From NCBI RefSeq assembly GCF_047495875.1, contig NC_092463.1:23301224-23365223 (forward strand): a DNA stretch of 64,000 nucleotides. Direction: 5' to 3'. Source of the DNA: Pithys albifrons albifrons (taxonomy: Eukaryota > Chordata > Aves > Passeriformes > Thamnophilidae). Within the stretch, counting starts at the first letter, position 1. Every line of letters starts with the position of its first letter. Below, piece by piece: positions 12,602-25,008 of the stretch. A program made the position numbers and the translations under genes. The notes under the pieces are model-generated. The model worked only from the letters and a program-made list of their open reading frames with translations. It was not told where the DNA came from and made no database searches.

Positions 12602-15600
12602 TGGCTCTGCTTTAAAACCATCCATGTGGCAGTGCAGGGATGGAGGCACCTAAAATCCTGACTGTTGAGTGGTGCACCCTCCTCACACACTTCCATTACC
12701 TGCTGCCTGCTTTTCTACAGGTTCCCAGCACTTAGAGCTACATTTTTGCCCTCTCCTGAGGCTCTTCCATCTGCCACATCCTCTCTGGTTCTGGATCTTC
12801 TCTGGTGTGAACAGCTGGCTTCTTGCATAGCATGAGAAACCATCAAATGCTAACCCCTTAAAAGCTGATCCAAATTCCTAAGTAACTGAAAGTTTAATTG
12901 CTTAATAAGCACAATTTTCACTTTGTTCTGTGCCCAAAAGGCATATGTAGGACTTCTTGTCTATATTCAGGTATAGTCGTTACTCATCAGCACTATAAAC
13001 CCCCAAATAATCATCAAGGTGTGCTTCAGGTGAGCTAACTGAAGTGCGTTTTGGTTAGAAACTAACTTTGTTTGGCTCACTTACTGCAAATCCTTGCATG
13101 TGTGTGTAGGATTCTGTCAGCAGTGGAGCAGGTGCAATGACACAGCTGAAATTACCAGCTGCATGCTACCTTCCTCTTCATATGAACCTCTCTGTTTGAT
13201 CAGTTACCTCTAAAAGAACCTGAGGCAGCATCAGCAAAATGTCCAGGCTTTGCTTTCCCACTGGGAACCAGGAGTCTGAGCTCCCACCAGAAGCCAGGGT
13301 AGCACCAGTGTTGACTGACTCCTCTGTCATGCCCTGTCCTTGCTGGGATTCATTCTGTTCCTCCTGCTTGGGGAGCTCTACAGGCACAAGATGGCCCTAC
13401 CAACTTTCTTAAAATGGATCAATGTGGATTAACACTTTAGAATGGAGCAATCTCGAAAGGAGACTGAAAGTCAGTTTCTTAAACTACAAGCATTTTTCTT
13501 TTGGTTCAGCCCCCTTGACTGTGGCTGACTGGTATTTCTCTTGAGTTTTCACTGCTGGCTGAAGAGTCTCTGGTTTAATGGCATCCATTAATCATACAAC
13601 AATGCATCTCTGCAGCACCAGAGCTTAGAATTTAAGTTACAGTACTGATGAGCACTGGCCTGGCTTCTCAGGTTGAGGGTGCTCTGAGGTCAAGTCAGAC
13701 ACTTTGGGCTCTGTTCACATTTTGGGTGTAATGTAGGATACCCAGAATGTAGACAGTTGCTTGTTCAGGCACAGGAACAGACTTTCAGCTGAGCATGCTG
13801 AGTGCTCCAGGTCATGAGTCACTTGGGGCTGAGGTAAATGGAATTAAGCCACTGTCACATTTTGTGGATTTGAAGGAAATCTGAGAGCTACAATGACTCT
13901 TGCCCCTATCTGTATCAGCAGGTCCTTACAAAGCTTTGGGTCTCAATCTCTCATGCCCTCTGGGTGCTCCTCTAAAAGTAGATGAATCTTCTATGCACTC
14001 TATTCTCTGTGTTTTCCCTAGAACAGCTTGTCAGTTTTTCACCAAGGCACACAGTTTTTCAGTGCTATAGGCCCCAAAGTCAGCACTGTCTTCTCTCAAA
14101 TGCCTTGTGGAAGCCGTGATGACCTGCAGGTACAGTAAGAAGCAACTTCTCAGACTATCCTCCCCCTGCTACCTGGACACTAAAGCTATTGCAGAGCCTG
14201 TAGCTAGAGTTTGCAGGAAATAACTAAAAATGGCCTTCAAGGGATTCTTTAATTACCTTTTCCTAGCTCTTCTGTTGCCAAGATGGTATTCAAAGGAAAA
14301 TGTCAAGGCCTCATCGCAGCCCACAGACCACCAGCCAGACAACTCCATGCTAGACACTTCTGCATTTACTGTATAATCCTTATTGCAAGGCCTCGGGTAA
14401 GCATTATGGTGCCTGCCACAGAATGGCTGCATTGATACCTTTCATCTAGAGCAGATGGCAGTTGTTTTTCTCACTTTTTTAGGATACAGGATCCTTTGTG
14501 TTACCATAATCCTGTGCTTACCTGTCCTCAGGGCCCCTGATAGAGCTGTGAAAGTACACGTGTGCGGAAGCAGGTAAGATATGTCTTTTTACAGCTCCCA
14601 TGTAGCCTCAGAGAGACCTTTAAGAAAAGTCCCTTTGGAGAAAGACATAGGCTGTTTTTGTGTTACATCGTGTCCCTTGCACATATTCTCACAGATCATT
14701 TGGACTAACTCATTCTTCCCAGATTCTAGACTACATTTCAGTACCTAGCCCCTTGAATTGGCACATTAAACAGCAAGACTCGGTGAGCTGATTCTCTGGA
14801 GTCCTACTGATGCACGAGATCCATCCTGTCTTTCCCAAGTCTTCCATGTTCCCTGTTATTTCTTCAGTCTGAGTTAGGCATAATGACTCAGCAAATAGAT
14901 ACACTTCTTGTTGGCAGGTAGTACAGGCATTTGCAATGTTGAATATTTTATGTCCTTTTATTTATCTTGCCCAAGTGCAAATTTGACTGCAGACTGTTTG
15001 ATTGCCACCGTATGATTTTGTCCAACCTTCTGGATTCCTTCAGGAGACGAAACAGCCTACAGGTGCTGCAAACACTTTTCGTTCCTTTATGACTAGAAGA
15101 AACTACTCTATTCCTCTAAGGCTTTTAGCCTGACTCAATTCTGGCTCATCCACCTGCCTGCTTCCTCTGGAGAACTGGCAGGTGAATATTTTCAGTAATT
15201 TACTTTAGAGCTGTTCAATCATCCTATTTATTTCTGCCATAAATTGTGCCCAGAGGTTAGGATGCTCTTATTTTCCCAGTCACAAAGGAACCAAAGGAAA
15301 ACATTCTGCAAGGCACAGAGGCATCTTCGGGTGGTTTGTAAATATTTCCAGGGGCAGATATACTGGGGAGTGAAAAGAGCTGTAGTCTCTACCTGTTAGC
15401 ATCGCCTGAATTAACCTGCACTTCTCGGTTATGCAACAGGGAGCAGTTGCGCTCACACAGCCTCCTCTTCCCACTGTGATTTACATCTAGCGTCTGCGAG
15501 ATACACCTGCTAGTGCTTCAAAGCATGTAAAAGAAATAGTAAAAAGGCCTTAAGAGATTATGGCTTACTCCTCATGCAGTGGTTTGACTCATTAAAATCA

Positions 15601-17203
15601 GTGGAGCAATTTTCAGTGACTTCTCTGGGATTTGGATCAGACCCTAAAAGCACAAGCCCTGAGAGCTGGACTGCAGCCAACTAACTTGAGAGAAGCAGAA
15701 TTCCAAGCAAATGAGTTTTCATTTTTAATTCAGAAGCTAAATAAAATTGAACATCAGTGCATTTACATGGGCTAGCTCCAAGAAAAATCTAGGGAACTGA
15801 AAGAAGTGATATTTCTTGTGTGTTTGCCTCTTCTTAACCATACCCTAAGGGGCTGGTTGCTCCACAAAGCAATATCAATTACCCAGCAATGGACACTACT
15901 GCTCTTATTATTACTATATGCCTAAATGCTCATTGTAGACCAGGACTCCAGCAAGCTGGACAACAGACAAGCATAGAGCAAACAGATGGCCCTTGCATTC
16001 CAGAGCATCTCAGAATCTAGATTTACCCTTTTATGCTCCGTTTGCTGATGAGTGTTGCATCACACAAAGTGGCACTGTCTTTTCCCTGTTGAAGTCCATT
16101 AGATTCTTCATGTCCTAGGGAGGTGATAGGGAGGTTTGTCCTGCTTACTGTGATAGAAGATATAAAACTTTAAGTCCTGATTTTGCCACTCAAATTCCCC
16201 TATGTTTTGTTGGAAAATGCTTTGCAGAAGCTTACTCAGCATGAGGGTGAACTTTGTTGTATCATACAGGCTTGTTTACAAAATGCAGGATTGCCTGCCT
16301 CAAGGTCAAACAGGTACCATGTGCTAGGGCTTCCTGCCCAGGTCTAGGTAGAAATGGAGGATTAGCCTACACTATCTCAGTATTTCATGAGCATGTACTT
16401 TCCTTGGAAATATCTCTTTTTCTGTATCTTCATCTTTTTTTTCCCCCACAGAATGCCTTGATTTCCTGTCCTTTCCTTTGCTACCTCTCTGCATGTTTTG
16501 TCTTTTCTGATAGCATCACCTACTCACCCTCGGCAGATAATTCCTCTGTAGAATGGCAGACTAACAAAAATAATAGTTGTAAATCCCTCCTATAATCCAC
16601 TTGGTTTGTGAGGTGCAAAAATAGACCTAATTATTTAATTTTTTGAGGGGCTCCTTGTGTTCCCATGATTCCTATAATTATGTTCCTTGAGACTCAGCCA
16701 GAAAAGGAAGCTCTAGAAATCCCGTAAGAAAAGGTTGACTGTTTCCAGCTTTCCCTGTCAAAACCTTTCCCAGTGTAAGATAAAAACCCTAGTATGCGCA
16801 AAGAAAGGAGGAAGGAGAGGAGAGGGAAAGCAACTCAGAAACTTGGGGGCAGTTCTGGCTCTGCTCCAGCAGCTCGTGCTCATCTTTGACAGGTACAGGG
16901 AGAAATCAGACTGAAGAGGGATCTCAAGCAAGCAAACAAACAAATCAACTAAATGAACAAGCTGGGTAATAAAGTAGAGCTGAGAATGAGTAGCTAACGA
17001 ACACATCTCTGTCGCTGCACCACTTTCTCCTGGGTAGAAGGGGAGTCAATTACCCACCTTCCAACAAGCTATTGATCAAGCTGCTGCCATGTATCGAATC
17101 AGAGACCTGGCCACCCTGTGTGTGGCACTTTGATTTTCTCTCCCTCTGTAGTAGCATGCGGATGGAAGCCAGATGAGCCAGCACAGGACTATCGATCAAT
17201 CCG
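12602..17203. other. Unique non-coding DNA
   Basis: I see no gene, young repeat or RNA structure. A 69-codon frame on the minus strand (13178-13387) is rich in Glu, Gln and Ser with few low-complexity runs, which is somewhat coding-like. It has an in-frame stop upstream and no homology I recognise. A short CAAA/CAAG run lies near 16925-16945. Confidence 0.55.
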
Positions 17204-17230
17204 CCTCCCTCCTCCTCCTCCTCCTCTTCT
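17204..17230. repeat. CCT trinucleotide run
   Basis: A short, slightly interrupted (CCT)n tract lies immediately 5' of the X-box at 17239. On the minus strand it reads as a Glu run in a 126-codon frame that I regard as spurious. Confidence 0.7.
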
Positions 17231-17238
17231 TCACCCCA

Positions 17239-17279
17239 GTCGCCATGGCAACCGCGGCTGCAGCAGCAGCACTGTTTAC
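17239..17279 (+). promoter_or_regulatory. RFX X-box with adjacent forkhead site
   Basis: GTCGCCATGGCAAC (17239-17252) satisfies the degenerate RFX consensus at every position. Twenty bases downstream TGTTTAC (17273-17279) is an exact forkhead core. CAG repeats lie between them and a CpG-containing GCGG follows the X-box. Paired RFX and forkhead sites are typical of enhancers of multiciliated-cell genes, where RFX2/3 and FOXJ1 act together. Whether this one works is inference. The surrounding 17.1-17.45 kb is compositionally distinct and could be a conserved non-coding element. Confidence 0.55.
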
Positions 17280-20199
17280 CTCGCCTATTTATTTTCCTTT
17301 TCAGTATCTTTCCCTTCCCCCCACCACTCTCACCTTGGCATGATATTGGCAAAGCACTCAGCAGTTGTAAAAGGGATGAATTTTTATGACTCTGAGGAGG
17401 ACGATGCAGTTCTCTGCTCTCCTTTATCACCCAGTTTGTTCATTTAGTTGATTTGTTTCTGAGGAATCATTGCCTATAAACAACAGAGATCTCAGTCACC
17501 AACTAGGTCATGCTGCAGACATGGAGGAGGACCTGTCATTCCAAAAATACAGGTCTCCTTCATATGGTTTAAGTCTGCCTGTACTAAACCCCGTATTTTC
17601 TTCTTATATATTGACCTAGTGTGGCAACAGAGAAGTTATTCCAGATATGCCATCATGTACCAGCTGTTAATCTCACACGACTCCTGGAACAGCATAACAT
17701 AAACTTCAAGTGCACCAGGATTTCTTTCAGGTCTTCAGCCACCTTTGTAGCTTCTGTTGAGGGCACTGTGGGGGCGCAGCTGCTGTGGAAAGAGCAGTAA
17801 CCAGAGTCACACACCCGTAGAAGGCCTTTGCAGTATGTTCACCATGGCTTCCAGCTGCATACACTGAGCAGTTCAGTTCCTGGCTTTGCCCAGTTCAACA
17901 GCACTTTCCATCATCCTTGCAATCTTCCCAAGTGAAAGTGCAGTCTTGTCCCATCTCTTTTCTCATACTCTTCTACTGCCTGAAACTGCCTTCCTGTTCC
18001 TAGACAGGATGATTGACCAAACAGTAGATAAATGAACAATGTTTAAGGAGTAGCTCATTTCCCCCCTCCTGTGCTGAATCACCCATTTGCAGATTCTCAG
18101 TGCAGGGTTCTCTGTTGAAATGTAAGACGAAGAGGCTTTGTGCAGAGGAATGAAATGTAAGATATACAAACAAAAGATATCTTAAAATATAATGCAGGTA
18201 TCCAAAGGTCTGCCTGGCTTCCTTTTAATTGAAATTCTTCACCCAAGTCTCACATTCCTGATTCTTTCCACAGTAAGGCCATCAAACCCTTCCAGGAGAT
18301 TCCCAGTTTTCCTTATAATTCAGTATGATTGATACAGGATGTAGAAAATCACTTGATGTTATTCAGTACAGATTATCCCTCCTTGAAGCAGAGTTATAGG
18401 ATAAACTATGGAATTTGCTACTGCATGACATTAGGAAAGCAAATACTGTACTTTGAAGAGGAAAGAGACATCTGTAAGAAATAGAAAGACACTGGCAATT
18501 CGATGCAAGAAAGTTTCAACCCCTAATGCTGGGAGGCACAGGAGGACTGGGGTCAGTGAGGAGTCCTGCTTCATCCTTCTATTTTGTCTAGCGTCGTGCC
18601 ATGGGAGGAGTATTACAGAGCCACCATCCCTTCCTCTGAATAGTTTGGCTCATCTCACTCTGTCAGATACGTTACTGAGCTCAACTAGCCAGGAGCTCTT
18701 TATATACCAGGAGCTCAGATCCAAGATTGGCTGAGGGATGGGTTCCTTGAGAATGAATAAGCCTTGGACAGACTCTGGAAAATAAGACTGGGGTTAAGGT
18801 TGTCCAACCACCACCACATGTGAGGGCCTGGCCTTGCTGGGGGACAATTGATTCATAGCACCATGAGAAAGAGGTATGTTTGACTGGCTGGAGCAGTGGT
18901 CTGATGTGACATGGCAGGAAGTGTGATACTAATGCAAATTGTTAGTAGTTATTAACTAATTAAATTGCTGTTATGCCTATAAGGCACTTAACTCTTTGCA
19001 GACACAGAAGAGAGCCCAGACCCTGGCCTGAGGAACGGAATATATAAAAAGGCAAGCACAGACCAATGGTGAAAGGAAAACAAAGAACATAGAAGGGGTG
19101 TAATGAGAAGCAGCACATGATTTTGCAGTTACAATTTATGTCTGGTTTTGCAAAGAAGGAAGGCTCATGTGATCACAAGATCTTTGGCAGGGGGAGTGTG
19201 TTGTCCTGTCATAGGTGTGTCAGGTGCATATATAATTTTTGATACACTGGTCAACTAAAAGCAAATTCAATGAGGGAGAGGCTGCCTCAGATATACTAAA
19301 TTTCATTTAAACAAAAAGCCAAGAGAATACCCTTTTCCTCAGCTCAGAAGAAAGTTGCAATAGCAGTTTGTATGTTCCTCAAACTCCAGAAAATTCACAC
19401 AGGCTGCAGTTCATAAAACAGAAGAAAGGGCTTTAACTGGTGCTTAGAAGCAATAGAATCAAAACTGTAGGAAATCAGACTGCCTTAGTGGCACAGAGCT
19501 GACCTGAGTAGAGATGCTGCTGCAAAATGTGGAGCAAAGAGGTATTAGAGAGATGGCATGAAAGTGTGTGAGGAAACTGGCATTGCTAGTGAAAGCTCAC
19601 ACTCTTCGTGGAGGAGACAGGAAGAAGCATACTGGAAAAGACAGATGTATAGATGTGCAGTCTTCCACAGGTGACTTTCACTGTAACAAGTTCCTTAAAC
19701 TCAGTTAAGTAGGAAGCAGTGGGTAAATTCAAGCCAGGGATGAGACAGTGTGCTGCAGAGATGACCTTTGTAGCTCCCTCCATTTGCTGTGTACTGCAGG
19801 GAGGGGAGGTGCACATCAGATCTGGGATGTGAATGCTATACTAATAAAGATGAGAGATGCAGAGCCCTGATGGCTGTAGGAGAAAGATCTTGTGAATACT
19901 GTGTGAAGAAAAATTAAAGTCTGTCCATAAATGAGATGGATGGAGTAAGAGAGGGAGGAATTGCAACAGCTAAGCATACAGGGGCTGGCTGTGGATTCTA
20001 CTAGCAGAAGAGCAATGAACAGCAAGTGTAAAGAAAGATCAGGATTTCGGTTTTTATCCAGTTTTTTAATTAATGTCAAGATTTGCAAGAGGGAGCATAC
20101 ATTCAGGATACCAAAACGATAGTCTGACCCAGCCAAACTCATGTATTCTACAAAGCATTAGCGTTTCACTAAGCACTCATTGCTGTGTCGTTTCATCAG
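17280..20199. other. Unique non-coding DNA
   Basis: I recognise nothing between the 17.2-kb motif pair and the CpG island. Open frames are at most about 108 codons, on either strand, without known domains. Confidence 0.55.
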
Positions 20200-21630
20200 A
20201 CACGCCGCTCTGGTGTATCATATGATATGGCAGCCGCTCAGGCAGGCAGGGAGCAGCGCAGCCTGTAATTTCCTGGTCATATGTAACTGGGTGGGGTAGC
20301 GCCTGATCCTCGGGGTGAGTAATGCTGGAATCGCAGCATCACCCTGCTCTTTCTTTGCTGTTCGAGGCACTGGAGGCGTTGCTATTCAGGCAGACATTCC
20401 CCAGGGCATCCCAATGCTCTTACGCTCTGCTACCCTTACAACACCCTCCTGTAACCTGTTTCGCTGCGCACCCGATCACTTTCCCACATTCCCAGCCGTT
20501 CGCTGGGGTTCGCAGGCTGGGGCGCAGCACTCTCCACCGTCCGCCCCCGCTGGCAGCCCGGGCTGATGCTGGAACGCTCCGGGCTGTGCAGCGGCAGGAG
20601 GGGCAGCCTCTCCGGCAGCCGTGCTGGCTTGCGGGGGGATGGCGGGGCACCCTAGCTCCTCCTGCCCGCAGTGGACACCAGCAGGCTCCGGCCCCCCCGC
20701 GAGCCACGCCGGGCCAGGCTTGGTGGAGTTTTTATTATTTTTATTTTTTCCCTTTTCCTGCCCCGAGACATTTTCCTACATGTGTTTTTCTCCTGCCGCG
20801 CTGATTTACGAGCGGGGTTTGGCGCGGCCGAGGCTGGCGGCGGCCCCAGCACGGCAGGAGGGGGGAGAGCGGCGCTCCCAGCCGGGCAGGGAAGGCAGGC
20901 TCGCTCCCCCCAGCCGGGCAGGGAAGGCAGGCTCGCTCCCCCCAGCCGGGCAGGGAAGGCAGGCTCGCTCCCCCCAGCCGGGCAGGGAAGGCAGGCTCGC
21001 TCCCCCCAGCCGGGCAGGGAAGGCAGGCTCGCTCCCCCCAGCCGGGCAGGGAAGCGCAGGCTCCCCCGAGCCGGGCAGGGAAGCGCAGGCTCCCCGCCCG
21101 ACAGCAGTTGTAATTTCCGGCAGACATTTGAGGGCTCCGCGCCGACATCTGCATCAAGGCGCGGCAGCTCCCAGCAGCCCCCGTGGCCGGAGCCCCTCCT
21201 GCCTCCTCCCCAGCCATTTGTGTTTTACTCATTTCCTGCTCCCAGTAATGAGGCTGGCGATGTCGGGGTGGCGGCGGTGCTGCTGAGAAGGCAGATTGTT
21301 ACACATACACATGGCTGTTTTTGTTTCAGGATGAATTTTTAGTGCTCGTGAAAGGGAGGGACTAAGCGGAGTTTGCTGGAGCCTGGCACAGGACCAGCAA
21401 GTTTCCCGGCACCCTCTGCCAAAAGAATCGAGACACAGAGCCCCCCACCCGGCTGCTGCGGCCCCTCCTTTCCCGCTGTCTCCCCCTCGGCTCTGCAGGG
21501 GTCCCGCACAGCCTGCCCTGCCCGGGGACGCTGCGGACCCTCTCGCTGTCCACCCTCGCCCCAGCCCCTTCAGCGCCCAGCACGAGGCTCTCCCGCCGCG
21601 CAGCCTCCTACAGTCCTGACCCGGGACTCC
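20200..21630. promoter_or_regulatory. Large CpG island, candidate promoter
   Basis: From about 20200 the sequence becomes rich in G, C and undepleted CpG, most strongly at 20500-21150 and 21400-21620, in contrast to the CpG-poor flanks. Such islands in vertebrates usually mark promoters. A consensus splice donor (GGG|GTGAGT, exon end 20314) follows a stretch with two CATATG E-boxes (20219-20224 and 20278-20283). A plausible acceptor (TTTTTGTTTCAG) ends at 21329. I cannot tell the direction of transcription or name the gene. It could be a non-coding first exon, a lncRNA promoter or an orphan island. The GC bias leaves several long frames open on both strands, none recognisable. Confidence 0.7.
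20880..21096. repeat. 32-bp GC-rich minisatellite
   Basis: Five identical 32-bp units start at 20880, 20912, 20944, 20976 and 21008; each begins AGCCGGGCAGGGAAGGCAGG and ends in a C6 run. They are followed by two shorter variants (29 bp at 21040-21068 and about 28 bp at 21069-21096) that carry AAGCGCAGG in place of AAGGCAGG. Identity among the five shows recent expansion or homogenisation. Because 32 is not a multiple of 3, the array opens long frames that cycle through three readings every 96 bp, which explains the 160-220-codon frames over it. Confidence 0.95.
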
Positions 21631-21932
21631 CTAATCCCAATCTCTTTTTTGCTCGTCTGTGGAGTTACTGCAGGAGGGTGGAGAGAATGACTCTGTGATA
21701 TAAACATATCCTCGGAGTCGAAAACAACTCGAGGCCAAACATATTCATTGCAGTAGTGACTCAAACTAGGTGAAATGTCGACAGAGTTACTCAACACAAT
21801 TCGAAACTCGGTATAGAAAATAAACAGACCTTCTAGTGATGTTTTGTATAGTCTCCAGTCCAGCCCCAATCCACCGATCTGTTTCATTCCCCAAGGGACT
21901 GCAGGGACGTGGGTCTCCTGGCCTGTGACCAT
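21570..21932 (-). other. ATG-initiated 120-codon open frame at island edge, unrecognised
   Basis: On the minus strand a frame opens at an ATG in fair context (A at -3, G at +4) and runs 120 codons into the CpG island. Unlike the other island frames, most of it (21660-21932) lies in ordinary-composition sequence, and its residues are varied and not low-complexity. I recognise no domain, signal peptide or membrane segment. It may be chance: an open frame of this length is not rare in 64 kb, especially near an island. I list it because it is the best-formed frame near the putative promoter, not because I believe it is a gene. Confidence 0.2.
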
Positions 21933-22270
21933 CTTCTCCTACACGTCTGGTACAGATGAACTCTGCCATTTGTCTCCCGTTACAGTGTGCTAACAGGATT
22001 CTGTGGGTTTTGTTCAGTTTGGTTCTCTTGCTTGGTGGCTGGTTTTTGTTGTTGTTTTTTGGATTTTTTATTAGTCATTAAAGTAAAAAGAGAAAAAAAC
22101 CCCTTTTTTTTGGCTGCAGCTCTTTTTTTTCTTGCTTTCGAATGCCACGGCCAGCAGGATCCAGGAATTCATCTCCTGGTGCCAGCAAAAAAGCATTGAC
22201 CCAAACAAGGGAGCCAGAACTTGGGCTGCAGTCTTTGCCAGGGATCAGCAAGAGGCCAGGGAGACCATGC

Positions 22271-22283
22271 TGCTGAGTCATCA
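22271..22283. promoter_or_regulatory. MARE / AP-1-like motif
   Basis: TGCTGAGTCATCA matches the Maf recognition element TGCTGASTCAGCA at all but one position and contains an intact AP-1-like TGAGTCA core. It lies about 0.65 kb outside the CpG island. Function is inferred from motif only. Confidence 0.4.
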
Positions 22284-23340
22284 CCGCTCCAGCTGCTACA
22301 AGCCTTTTCTGGGGACGCGGCTGTTGCTAAGATTCCTGGGAGCTGACTGATTGCTCCTTCTATAGTCATGTAACACACACATACACGTCAAAGGAGCAAG
22401 GAACAGCAGCTGGGGCCACCTCAGAGCGAGAACACAGCCTGGTGGCCGTGAGCAGCCAGGCTCGGTGGCTGTGAGGAGCTGCCGCACTCGGGGCAGACCT
22501 GCAGCTGCCTCGCTCCCGGGGAGCGCCTCCTGTCTCCCACTCAGGCAGGCATTTCAAAAATCAAACAGTCCAGGCAGTGGTTCTAGAGACAAACAAAACA
22601 AAGTTTTCTTTCTGTTTGTACTTGTCCAGTTCACCACGTTTCCCCCCTGCATTTAGAAGAAGGAACACGCTTAGCATGTATGCAGTGTTTTCCTTGCAGG
22701 GTCAGTGTTGGGTCATTCCCTTCGTACAGTAAATATGTTCCATTCAGGAGGCAAGCAAAGTGCAGACTTTCCAGTTCTGGGGCCCAAAACTGAAGCTGAT
22801 GACATTTCTCATTAAGCCCTGTCAGGTTTCAGAGTATTCTGCAGTTCTTTGCATATAGAGGGAATGCTTCTTTGTGTGCATCCTGCATTTTCCTTCTCCC
22901 AATTCAATATTTTTAATCTTTTTATTCTTCTGCCTTTTAACTGCCTGAGGTACTTGCCTCCCTCAGATGCTGCAGTTACCCTTGTTTTCTGCTCCACATT
23001 TGACACTCGACAAACTAAATGTACTCAGGCTTTCAATTCTCTCCACTCATGTCTAGGTTGTTAGAGCCTAAGGGTATGGGACCTGTCTTCTCTCTCTGAC
23101 ATTAGACACATCACTGATTTCAAAGAAATAACTAATCACACTAACATTTAATAGTAAAACTAATGATTGCAGAGCCCAGTCTCCCTGCTTCTCTTTATTG
23201 AGTGTTTGTTGAGGTGCCAAACTCAGAATTAAAAATTACCAATTGAGGCTACAGAGCACTTGAATTTTGTGGTCACTTTTTTCTGTCACTTCAGAGTAGC
23301 ACCTCAGAGTCCTACCACTGGTCCGAGATCACTGTATACT

Positions 23341-23410
23341 ATAATATTAAATAAAGGGTCTCTGCCCCAAAGTGTTCACAGTCTAACAATAAAAAGAGAC
23401 AAGCAATGAG
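23341..23410 (+). mobile_element. Possible MIR-type SINE fragment
   Basis: The phrase GTCTCTGCCCCAAAG followed by 'tgttcacagtctaaca' and an A-rich AGACAAG stretch matches the stretch found near one end of the amniote MIR family ('ccctgccccaaagagcttacaatctaa'). Only this short block is recognisable, so the limits are approximate. Confidence 0.5.
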
Positions 23411-24033
23411 CAGAGATAGGTGAGGCCCAGCAGGCTATTAATTGGTTTTGGCCAGCATGGCAGGAGGTGGTTTTCACAAACAAGCAAACCAAAACAATTT
23501 TAGGTCAGATTCAGGTCAGAAAGAGGGGATTTTCTGTGATCCTCAAAAAGACAGTTTTCAACTCAACTCCTCTTTGCAGGAGAAAATAGGCACCTGTGGC
23601 TATGTCCAAGAAGGAGCTTTAACTATTGCATAAGGTCAGTAGCACATTTAAATTCACTTCTGGCCAAATCAACACAGAAGTCTCTCAGCAGATGAAATCC
23701 GTTTATATAGGCAAATGTAGGTGTAGACAAATGCAGGCATATAAATTTATCTGTTAAAAGTTTTGAGGAAGCTGGGAAGAAATCATATACCAATATAGAA
23801 ACAAGTAAAATTTAAATTGCTCAAAGTGCATGTGGGCAATCTCCACCACACCAAATGTAAGCAAAGGTTGAGGGACACAGCAAAAATGCTAGGAAAGAAA
23901 GTGCTTGGGGACTGGAAGAAACCACTCTGTACTGACTGTAAATGGACTGTTTAAATGGGATCAGATACCATTTGTCTAACTTTAATTTATACGGTGTTTT
24001 AGGTATTGTAGAGAACAGGAGGGGGAAAGCAGT

Positions 24034-24050
24034 ACACACACACACACACA
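24034..24050. repeat. Short (AC)n microsatellite
   Basis: An uninterrupted dinucleotide run of about eight and a half AC units. It is short, as is usual for birds. Confidence 0.9.
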
Positions 24051-25008
24051 GAGTTTCTAATTACTTGCATTTGCAGACTTGGAAGCTGTATTTGGCTTGT
24101 ACTAAGGTACTACGATGCTCTGACACTGTGCTGCCTGAGTGGAGAAAGACGTGTATGATGAGGTTCATCCCTCCACTCCATGCAGGTAAAGGCATGCTAT
24201 GCATAAAAAAATTCTGCAGTAACAACATCTGAATTATGTTTTTTTGTTAACCAGGAGTGGTTTTATGCCCCTAAAGTGACTTGCACTTTATAGTGCAGGG
24301 AGCTTTGTTGGGTATTGCTTGCAGAGGCTCACCATCAACAACACAATGAAGAAAGTACACCTGAACAAAGATGCTGCACAACATCCCCATTCCCCAATTG
24401 AGTGCATTTTGGTATCATGAGACCCCTTCTGTTGAAACTGAGACACGTCTCCTGAGGCTGGGATGGATGGAAGGATGCCTGAGAGCAGCTTAGGCTGCAG
24501 ATGACAGGAAATCTTAACACTGACTTTGAAGAAGGAGTCAGGCTCCACTGTGTTCTGAGCCACACTGTTTGTTGTTCAGCCAATCCTACCAAAACCATCT
24601 CTGGAGCAATCAAATCTTCTAAGCTACTAATTGGTGTTGAACCTCCCATATTCAAACAAGATATCAGAGTGGCCTGTGAAGAGTTGCTCCTGTTTGTCAC
24701 CGAAATCTTGGACAGTCCTCAACAGAGGCTCAGGTTTGGTTGTGGTATGGAGGGTGCTGGCAGCTCTGTATTGATTCTCCTGGGCCTGCCTGCAGTGCTA
24801 GCTACAGCTGGCTTCTGCAAAACTCTCTTACTCCAGACACTAGTGTTATTTAGACAGCCTTTGAAATGGATCCTTTTTCCTTGTAAGAATGTTTGTTCTT
24901 TGAGATGGACAGGGTAGCTGCTTCCTCTGCCTTCAGAGAAGCCATGTGAAGAGCCCCAGAAGGCGTCAGACTTCCCCCAATACTTTCTGCATCAATTCTA
25001 GGTCTTCG

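Larger units (their letters stand above)
21631..25008. other. Non-coding DNA downstream of the CpG island
   Basis: 21660-21970 keeps scattered CpGs and looks like an island shore. A T/A-rich low-complexity stretch lies at 22040-22135, and a minor GC-rich patch at 22430-22540. TGCTGAGTCATCA (22271-22283) is close to a Maf/AP-1 response element. A 73-codon frame (22132-22350) is open but starts at TTG and I do not recognise it. A possible MIR relic lies at 23341-23410 and a short CA run at 24034. Confidence 0.5.

Noticed and set aside
20880..21096. Regular 32-bp repeats as a CRISPR array
   Set aside because: The units are directly contiguous with no unique spacers, and the window is a vertebrate genome.
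20322..21342. Several 160-223-codon open frames across the CpG island
   Set aside because: They come from GC bias and from the 32-bp repeat, whose length rotates the reading frame; frames are open on both strands and begin or end arbitrarily.
22132..22350. 73-codon frame containing IQEFISWCQQKSIDPNKG as an exon
   Set aside because: It looks exon-like by eye, but the upstream pyrimidine tract ends in TTTCG, not AG, the frame has no ATG at its start, and I recognise no family.
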